From positions 33,997,871 to 34,061,870 of the forward strand of contig OY747707.1 of assembly GCA_963556495.2 (NCBI GenBank): a stretch of DNA of 64,000 nucleotides, written 5' to 3'. The translations under genes and the position numbers were made by a program. Position 1 is the first letter of the stretch. Each line of letters begins with the position of its first letter. This DNA comes from Valencia hispanica (lineage: Eukaryota > Chordata > Actinopteri > Cyprinodontiformes > Valenciidae). Below the pieces are notes generated by a model. The model saw only the letters and a program-made list of their open reading frames with translations, did not search any database and was not told where the DNA came from. Shown piece after piece: positions 56,338 to 64,000 of the stretch.

Positions 56338-58128
56338 CAGAGGTGTCAAAAGTATTCACATTCAATACTCAAGTACAGGTATAGATACTAGGGTTTAAAA
56401 AGACTTCTGTAGAAGTTGAAGTATCAAGTCAAGTTTTTTACTCAAGTAAAAGTAAAAAAGTACTTGATTCAACACTACTTAAAGTATAAAAGTAAAAGTA
56501 ATGTATTTAAAAAAATGACATTAAAGAATAAAGCTTAAAGGGGCTATATGCAATTTTCTGAAATTTAAACCCGCGACTGACACTTTGTGGCCAAAAAACA
56601 GAACTGCTCTTCCTTTCTGCTCGCTCTCGCAGCGCGCGCTCGTACGACGGTCGCTTTCAATCTTGTATCTTTTTCGGGCACTTGTCAGGGGTTTAACTTT
56701 TTTAGTCTTATGTGGAGTTACTGTTGGTGTCAAAGTTGTCCTTGGTCTCTTCTGTGTATTGCACAATCCATTGAACTGCTTGCAAGTGCTGACTAGTGAT
56801 GGTGGCAGAGTGATCTGAAACATTTAACATTTAACATGAACGCGCTTGACGTCACATTCAGCGCGGGAAAATCCGACCCGACAGAGAATAGAAAAAATTG
56901 GATACAGGCTTTTAGGTGCACCCACTGTGAGCTGACAAGGTGTCAGTATTCTCATCAGGAGATGTTTGAGTCATAAATGGTCAAATAAAAAGGCAATTTT
57001 TACGTTTATTTTGGGGAAAAGTTGCATATAGCCTCTTTAAGTCCCCCCCCCCTCCAAAAATAAAGAAAGGCCATAATTATTATAATGTTATATAAAAATG
57101 TTGATTTTGAAACATTGGGGACACACTAGGCTACCTGTTTCAGCTGCATATATGCCCATAAAAAAAATATATATATATATATATATAAATTAAGAATAGT
57201 ATCACTAAAAGTCTTACAACTTCAGTACAGACAAGATTGTGCAGACCCCTGCAATCTCTAATGACCCCCTTGTGGCTAACGAACCTCATGTTGGGAACCA
57301 CTGTTCTAGAGGCTGAATCTGCGCTGACGCACTGGAGACTGGAACTAAAAGCTCCACTTCAGCCAAAGTTTTGAAATCAGGGAACATTTCTCTGATTCAA
57401 GTGATCAGAAGTCGGAAAGACTCTCTGAACCCAGCTTCATATCACTTCAGCAGCAGAAAATGTCGGAGCATGTGCTCTTTTGCACGGGTGTTTGGCACAA
57501 CACCGGGCTCTTTGAAGCGCGTCTTTAACCAGTAACAGTCACGTTCCAAAGCTTTCCGGTCTCAGATGACGCTCAGATGGCTTCATGGAGATCTTCTTAT
57601 TATAAATTTATTGATTCAGTTACTTGTACGCCGTGCTTCAACTCAAACCTAAAAACGTCTGCGCGTCTGCACCAAATGGTCAGGGGTGTGAATTATAATC
57701 TGTCAAAATGACAGGTGGCCTTTGGATGTTCCTTCACCATTGCAAAAAAACAAAACAAAAAACGGACTAATATGATAGATATTCGGTTATTGGGACCCCG
57801 TGTGCACAGTACGCAATGGATCGCATACAAGCGGGGTGTCCGAATGGTAGATGTTTAAAATTATGATTAAACCGCGGTCAAATTCTATCCAGTTGGCGCA
57901 TTTATAGATCGTTTTTTGTGTCTTCTTAATAAAAGACTTAATGAAGCAGGAGTAACGAGGCTATTTTTAAAATGTAGGGAGTGGAAAGTACAGATAATTG
58001 CGTGAAAATGTAAGGAGTAGAAGTAAAAAGTAGGCCCATAGATAATTACTTCAGTAAAGTATAAATACCCAAAACTTCTACTTTAGTAAGGTAACGGAGT
58101 ATTTGTACTTCGTTACTTGACACCTTTG
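56338..58128. mobile_element. hAT element, 1791 bp, no transposase
   Basis: Ends CAGAGGTGTCAA and (inverted) CAAAGGTGTCAA; identical flanking 8-mers TTCACAAG (56330-56337 and 58129-58136). Subterminal regions are rich in AAGTAAAAGTA-type motifs on both sides. No transposase frame is present. Another element is nested at 56539-57036. Confidence 0.92.
56539..57036. mobile_element. TTAA-flanked MITE (piggyBac-like), 498 bp
   Basis: Inverted ends AGGGGCTATATGCAA and AGAGGCTATATGCAA, flanked by TTAA on both sides (56535-56538 and 57037-57040). A TTAA target is the mark of piggyBac elements; no transposase is present. The interior contains a CpG-rich stretch near 56620-56650. Confidence 0.78.
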
Positions 58129-58400
58129 TTCACAAGTAAGAATCGCTCTATCAAAGTCCAGACAAAAACCCAATTGATATTCTTATGCAAGAGCTAAAAT
58201 GTTATGTTCACAAACACTGTCTTTCCAATATGACTGACCTTGATGGATTTTGCATGAAAGAATGGGGGTAAAAAAAATGAGTGCTGGATGCAGCAAGCAG
58301 GTGGAAAGAAACACCTACCACTGCAGCTGTAACTGCTGCTGGAAATCATTCTACAAAGTATTGACTCTTCAGTCAACTACCTTGTTTTGGTCTATCCAAG

Positions 58401-59449
58401 TGTTGAGTGCACTAGAAGTTGTAGGTTTTTATCTGAACTGAGACCAAAAGTTCCACCTTTTACCAGTCACTTTAATTCTTAGTATCTCCAACAGCCAAGT
58501 TCCTGCACAGCCAGAAATAAGTGATCAAGACATCATTTACACAGAAAGAATAGCATCCACCAGCCCTTTCAAAGTGCCAGGAGCAGCGGGGACAAATGAC
58601 TTTTTATATGTTGTTTCTGGCTTTAGTTCTTTCAACCAAAATGTCATTGTGATTCAAAGCAAAACTTGCACTTAAAGTGGGTAACTGTTAGTGGTTTTCC
58701 TCATTGTTATATATAAAAAAAGAATAAACAAAATGGGAAACAAAAGCAACACTACTTAACTATTATTTTAAAGCTTTAAAGGCCTAATTCTCTCCTACAA
58801 GCATCATCTTTGCCAACCTTTCTCTATACTTTACTGGCAAAAGCCAGTGTAGGAATGATTGTTTTGTTTCTTCAACACATAAACTCCTTTCTAAAAGTAC
58901 ATAAGAATGCTTTCCCAGCAGTTGTCCAGCAGTGGCCTCAAGCACTCCTTCTCCTGAACATTGCTATTCTCAGTACTCCAGACTTTGTCTCATGCAAGTT
59001 TAAACAGTATCTACCTTACCCACCCCAGCCCACCTCACTGTCACATTGGAGCTGGAGCCAGGTTGGGGGGGGGGGGACTGATGAATATGGTGGTGTGAAA
59101 AACGCTAACATTTTGAAACCTACCTCTCTGATGAGGGGAATAGTCAGCATTTGTCGTAGTTTGGCCTGAACTGGTTTTCTGTAGGTCCTCCAGGTTGCTC
59201 TACGAGTAATATAAAACTCCCTTCCAGTGTGCCGAAGGCACCGTCATTTGGAAATTATTTTACATCTTTGTTCATATTCATTATAATCTAGATCTACTCT
59301 TGACTCTTTAATTGGCTGCACATTTGTGTTGTTTAAAAAAAATAGGATGCTAAGAGAAAATTTGTTAAAGGTGATGAGAGTGAAGGATAAACAAACTGCA
59401 GTTAAATCATAAGAAAAGTAGGCTAATTGCAATACTGGCGTTAGTTGTG
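58401..59449. other. Intergenic sequence, nothing recognised
   Basis: No gene is seen. A run of 11 G lies near 59065-59076. Confidence 0.4.
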
Positions 59450-60175
59450 GCTTCAGCCACATTGGAGGCATTTCTAAAAGGAGTCGCCTGATTAGAGACA
59501 CACCCCAGCATCTCGGTCAGATTTCAGTCAGACTAGGCCACTTCAAAACTTTCTTTTTTGAGCCATTCAGAGATAAAGTTGCTAGTGTGTCTCAGATCAT
59601 TGTATTGCTACTTAACCCCAGAGTGAATGCCCTGAGAATTCTTTGGTAGAGAGCACAATCCATGTACTGAATTCATGAGTTACATGAAGTAGCTGGTCCT
59701 GAAAAAGTAAAGCAGCACCAGCATTTGGGTTTTGCCTTTGAGCTCTCCCATGGATGCCAATTTTGCCCAGCATCTTTCTTATTGTTGAATCATGAACTCT
59801 GATCTTAATTGAGGGAAGTGAGGCCTACAGAGCTTTAGATATCGTTCTAGGTTTGTTTGTGACTTCCTAGATGAGCTGTCAGTGTGCTCTTGGAATGATT
59901 TATTTAAGGTGTGTTCTTGCTTCAAGACATCTGATTAAAATGATGAGGTCACAAGCAGAGCTTTGTGTATTGGGTATGTGTAGAGCACTGCCTTAATAAA
60001 TGAAATCATCATTCAAAAACTCTTTATTGAATTTAATCAGGTTGTCTTTATCTGATGTTAACATTTATATCATTATCTGAAACATTAAGGTTTGACAAAA
60101 AAAAGCTAAAGAAAAGAAAAACTAAAAGCAGAGGAAATCTGTAAGGGGTCCAATACTTTATTCAGCTCTGTATGT
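59450..60175 (-). mobile_element. Tc1-like relic
   Basis: GTCAGACTAGGCCACTTCAA, TTTGGTAGAGAGCACAATCC and the end GGGGTCCAATACTTTATTCA match, in fragments, non-coding and coding parts of fish Tc1 families. No open frame is present, and strand and limits are approximate. Confidence 0.45.
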
Positions 60176-60214
60176 TGCACCTTCTGATCTGGTTAACTCT
60201 TATAGAGCACTTTA

Positions 60215-60736
60215 CAGTTTTTTTTTCAGTCGCTAACAAGCATTTGTCCAACCAAGTGTCACATTTTCAAAACTCCTAATACAAAGTGCACAGCATCATT
60301 CTGTCTTGGCCATACTATTTACAAATTTCATGCTGTTTTCACACAATACACAGTCAGTCAAACACATTTCTACAATGCTTACATTTTCCTAACAGACAAG
60401 CTATTCCCACCACCAAAATTTTGGATAGTTTTTGTCTTATTTACAAATGGTAACACAACATTAGCTACAGTATAAAACCTCTACTCGTGCAATACAATTT
60501 TCTTTCAGTCGCTAATAAGCATTTGTCCAAATAAGTGTCATATTTTCAAAACTCCTAATACAATGTGCACAGCATCATTTTGTTTTGGCCATATCATTCA
60601 CAGATTTCATGTCGTTTTCACACAATACGTAGTCAGTCAAACGCATTTCTACAATGCTTACATTTTCTTAACAGACAAGCTATACTCACCACCTAAATTA
60701 TGGATAGTTTTAGTCCTATTTACAAATGTTAACACA
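60215..60736 (+). repeat. Direct tandem duplication, period about 279 bp
   Basis: The unit from CAGTCGCTAACAAGC (60227) recurs at 60506 with more than 90% identity by eye. The second copy is cut off near 60736 by the LINE tail. No coding sequence is recognised. Confidence 0.88.
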
Positions 60737-60819
60737 CAATTCAATTCAATTCAAAATTCAAATTCAAAAATACTTTATTGATCCCAGAGGGAAATTAAGT
60801 GTTGGTATAGCTCATATAA

Positions 60820-62220
60820 TTAATTCTTTAAGGAGTTGTTGTAGATGATGATGGCTGTGGGCAGGAAGGATTTCCTGTAGCGGTCTGTATTGCAGCGAAA
60901 CTGAAGAAGCCTCCGACTGAAGACGCTCTGTTGTTGTATGACTGTCTCATGAAGAGGATGCTCAGGGTTGTCCATAATTTTTTTGATTTTATGAAGAATC
61001 CTTCTTTGCATTATCATCTCCAGATTTTCCACAGTTGTCCCAAGAACAGAACCAGCCTTCTTTATCAGGTTGTTTAGCCTTTTTAAATCCCTGGCTCTGA
61101 TGCTGCTACCCCAACAGATGACGACTGAAGAGATTACACTCTCCACAACAGACTTGTAGAAGATCTGCAGCATCTTGCTGCAAACCTTGAAGGACCTAAG
61201 CTTCCTCAAGAAGTACAGTCTGCTCTGTCCCTTCTTGTAGACGGCTTCACTGTTGCGCCTCCGGTCCAGTCTGTTGTCAAGGTGAACTCCGAGGTATTTA
61301 TATTCCTCAACCACCTCCACTTCTTCTCCCATGATGGAAACAGTGTTTGACTTATACCTGTTTCTTCTGAAATCTACAATTATCTCCTTTGTTTTGTTCA
61401 CATTCAAGGTGAGACGATTGTTCCCACACCATGTCACAAAGCGGTCCACCAGCTCTCTGTATTCAGCTTCTTGTCCATCTCTGATACACCCGACAATTGC
61501 AGAGTCATCTGAGTATTTTTGCAGATGACAGGTCTCTGATTTGTACTGGAAGTCTGAGGTGTACAGAGTAAAAAGGAATGGTGAGAGTACGGTCCCCTGT
61601 GGTGCTCCTGTGCTGCTGACCACCTGGTTTGACACACAATTCTTCAGTCTCACAAATTGTGGTCTGTTGGTCAGGTAGTCATTGATCCAGGCGATTGTTG
61701 AGGGCTCCACCTGTGTCTTCAGGAGTTTCTGACAAAGCAAATCAGGCTGAATTGTGTTAAATGCACTAGAGAAATCAAAGAACATGATCCTCACAGTGCT
61801 GCCTGCTTTGTCCAGATGACAGTGGGTTGGTTGAAGTAGGTGGATGATGGCATCTTCAACTCCAACTCCACAGCGATAAGCAAACTGCAGTGGGTCCTGA
61901 TACGTTCTTGTTTGCTTACTCAGGGGTGCCAACAGGAGTCTCTCCAGGACCTTCATGATGTGGGATGTCAGGGCAACAGGTCTATAGTCATTGATGACTG
62001 ATGGGTGAGTTCTTTTGGGTACTGGAACAAGGAAGGATGTCTTCCACAACACTGGAACTTTCTCCTGAGTTAGGCTAAGGTTGAAGAGGTGCTGCAGAAT
62101 CCCACAGAGCTGCTCTGCACAGGCCTTCAGGACTCTGGGTCTGACACTATCTGGACCTGCAGCCTTGTTCCGGTTCAGTTTCTCCAGCTGCCTCTTCACC
62201 TGACGTTTGGAGACAGACAA
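60820..62220 (-). pseudogene. Rex1-like reverse transcriptase half of the LINE protein
   Basis: Open for 466 codons, in a frame different from the endonuclease half. Motifs in order: KAAGPDSVRPRVLKACAEQL, NDYRPVALTSHIMKVLERLL, FFDFSSAFNTIQ, STGAPQGTVLSPFLFTLYTS, the catalytic YSDDSAIVG (the Ser form seen in Rex1) and YKYLGVHLDNRLD. The C-terminus (SVVICWGSSIRARDLKRLNN) is intact to the stop. All catalytic residues are present, so this copy was probably active recently. Confidence 0.88.
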
Positions 62221-63764
62221 GTGGGAGGGGGAGGCAAGAGGGTAGCAGCATTTCCTGACTTGGTTGAAGTCAAACTTGTGGAATTAGAAGAGTCCATGGC
62301 TGAGGTGAAGGATAAAACATCCGAGGTGTAACAGGAAAGCTGTTGATCAGAGGAGAGTGGGATGTCTGTTTGGCTGGGAACAGGAGAGGGGGATGCTGAG
62401 CTAGTTCCTGAACTGAACCTGTTGAAGAATGTGTTCAGTTCATTGGCTCTGTCCAGACTTCCATCTATCCAATCCTTCCTGTCCTTAAAACCTGTGATCT
62501 TTCTCATTCCTGACCAGACATCTCGGATATTGTTCCTCTGTAGTTTGTTCTCCAGCTTCTTCCTGTATGCCTCCTTGCTGTCTCTGATCTTGACCTTAAG
62601 TTGCTTCTGTATACTCCTCAGTAATTCCCTGTCTCCCGCCCTGAAGGCTCTTTTTTTCTTGTTTAGCAGTTCCTTCAGGTCACTGGTGATCCAGGGTTTG
62701 TTATTAGGGAAGCATCTCACTGTTCTGGTAGGGATGATGTTGTCCACACAGAAGTTTATATAGTCAGTCACACAGTCAGTCATGGCATTTATGTCCTCTC
62801 CATGTGCTTGGCAAAGAGTCATCCAGTCTGTGGTTGCAAAACAACCCTGCACGGCTTCTTCAGCTTCCTGTGACCATTTTCTCACAGTTCGTTTTGTCAC
62901 AGGTTGCCTCTGAACAAGTGGTTTATATTCTGAACAGAGAAAAACAAGATTGTGATCTGATTGTCCCAGAGGAGGTCTTGGTTTGGACATGTATGCATCC
63001 TTTACATTTGCATAAAACAAATCCAATGTCCTGTTTTCTCTTGTAGAGCAGCTGACAAACTGTTGAAATGTTGGAAGTGTAGTAGAGAGCGAGGCACGAT
63101 TAAAATCACCAGATATTGCCACAAATGCATTGGGGTGCTGTGTCTGTAGCTTAGCAACAATGGAACTGATGACATCACATGCATTGTCGGCAACGGCTGA
63201 AGGTGGAATGTAAACAACTGCCAAAATTACACTGGTGAACTCTCTTGGCAAATAATATGGACGAAAACTCACTGCCAAGAGTTCGACATCTGGGCTGCAG
63301 AGACGACACTTCACAGTAACATGTCCTGGATGACACCATCTGTTGTTTACAAGCACTGCTACTCCACCACCTTTCCTTTTTCTACTCGTCTTCAGATCTC
63401 TGTCTGCTCGTACAGTCAGGAAGCCTGGCAGACAGACGTTGGAGTCGGGGATATGATCCAGCAGCCATGTCTCCGTAAAACACATAACACTGCATTCACG
63501 GTACTCTGGCTGAGTCCTTGTAAGGGCTTGGAGTTCATCCATCTTGTTAGCCAGTGATCTTACGTTGCCCATTATGATCGATGGAAGAGATGGCTTGAAC
63601 TTCCTCTTTCTCTGTCTCCTTTTCGCTCCTGCTCTGCATCCACGTCTCCTCCTTATCAACTCATCAGGGATTTGTGGTTTCAGTTGAGGTATTATTTCAG
63701 CTTTTGCGATGTTAATCAGCTGCTCCCGGCTGTAAACCACATTGTTGCCATGGTTACGCATCAT
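62196..63764 (-). pseudogene. Rex1-like endonuclease half of the LINE protein
   Basis: Open for 522 codons from the ATG at 63764. It starts with a basic stretch (RRRRGCRAGAKRRQRKRKF). Apurinic-type endonuclease motifs are present: GNVRSLANKMDEL, CFTETWL, ISGDFN and GQSDHNLVF. The linker to RT follows (KKKRAFRAGDRELL). The frame ends at 62196 by a frameshift; the expected continuation is in the next frame. Confidence 0.85.
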
Positions 63765-64000
63765 AACAAATAGTCAAAAAGGGAAAAATTTACAGCAAAA
63801 ATCCTTCCAGCTTCACAGCACCAAAAACTAGAAAGTATACAGGTAAAAAAAATGCAATCTTCTTTAAGAAAAAAGAGGAATCAATCAAACAAAACTTAAT
63901 ATGTAGCCAACAGAGCCACTCCAACATGCAGCCACCCAGAGCAGCGCAATTCAACATACATACAACATACAACATACAACATACAACATACCACAATAAA
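63765..64000 (-). other. 5' flank of the Rex1-like LINE with (CATACAA)n repeat
   Basis: Probably the LINE 5' region, running off the window. A (ACATACA)n-type simple repeat occupies about 63953-63991. Confidence 0.5.

Larger units (their letters stand above)
55740..58400 (+). pseudogene. Tc1 transposase relic, split by a hAT element
   Basis: Left part 55760-56260: ATCATGAAGGCAAAGGAACA, CTCACAGAGCACTGTTCAGT and GACAACTATCAGTCACGCAC follow the N-terminal coding order of a common fish Tc1 transposase. Right part 58137-58370: CAAAGTCCAGACAAAAACCC, GAAAGAATGGGGGTAAAAA and CTACAAAGTATTGACT follow its C-terminal coding. Both parts are full of stops and gaps. The hAT element at 56338-58128 sits between them. 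Confidence 0.7.
60737..63764 (-). mobile_element. Rex1-like LINE, nearly complete
   Basis: The minus strand holds an endonuclease region and a reverse-transcriptase region in the usual order, and a 3' end GGGATCAATAAAGTATTTTT followed by a (GAATT)n-type tail at 60737-60770. Sequence 5' of the endonuclease ATG continues to the window edge. One frameshift separates the two coding halves. The (A)/(GAATT) tail ends inside a tandem repeat, which marks the insertion site. Confidence 0.88.

Noticed and set aside
62362..62763. 133-codon plus-strand frame opposite the LINE
   Set aside because: It is an antisense shadow of the endonuclease-RT linker; its Leu/Ser/Phe-rich text mirrors the Lys/Arg/Glu-rich real protein.

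Overview
The window reads as vertebrate nuclear DNA from a ray-finned (teleost) fish. Two split genes with GT-AG introns are recognisable, and the repeats are typical of fish: L2 and Rex1-like LINEs, a DIRS-type tyrosine-recombinase retroelement, many Tc1/mariner relics, hAT elements with exact 8-bp target-site duplications (TSDs), a Harbinger-like family and an endogenous retrovirus. No bacterial features, rRNA, CRISPR or operons are present.

Host genes. The + strand carries the last six coding exons of uxs1 (UDP-glucuronate decarboxylase 1), 5706-25452, with a poly(A) signal at 26041; earlier exons lie left of the window. On the - strand, converging on it, is the complete small gene ecrg4 (augurin), four exons from 37245 down to 28034. 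UXS1 and ECRG4/C2orf40 are also adjacent and tail-to-tail in human, which supports both calls. I recognise no other host gene, and 38-64 kb looks intergenic.

Layout. 1-5700: uxs1 intron with a scrambled L2 LINE (about 2310-4610). 6123-23051: one 17-kb uxs1 intron. It holds an 8.4-kb hAT-bounded unit (7860-16234) that contains an antisense, 3'-truncated endogenous retrovirus, and a second hAT element (16854-17876) with a transposase tail and a long hairpin. 23-28 kb: the uxs1 3' end, a Harbinger-like MITE and Tc1 relics. 28-37 kb: ecrg4, with relics in its 7.6-kb first intron. 38.5-42.5 kb: a decayed DIRS-like element with an inverted gag fragment beside it. 42.8-43.8 kb: a retroposon with a GC-rich head, poly(A) tail and 16-bp TSD, inserted in an old LINE. 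44.4-51.5 kb: mostly unannotatable sequence with a GGAA microsatellite. 52.4-54.6 kb: a three-level nest (retroposon, then SINE-like repeat, then Tc1). 55.7-58.4 kb: another three-level nest (Tc1 relic, then hAT, then TTAA MITE). 60.7-64 kb: a nearly intact Rex1-like LINE on the - strand.

Interactions. The two host genes are not known to share a pathway: one makes UDP-xylose in the Golgi/ER, the other a secreted peptide precursor. The most unusual object is the hAT-bounded unit with retroviral LTR, primer-binding site, gag, pro and RT/RNase H but no integrase, env or 3' LTR. I describe it as a nested, truncated provirus. Whether the composite has moved as one unit can only be settled by searching for other genomic copies.
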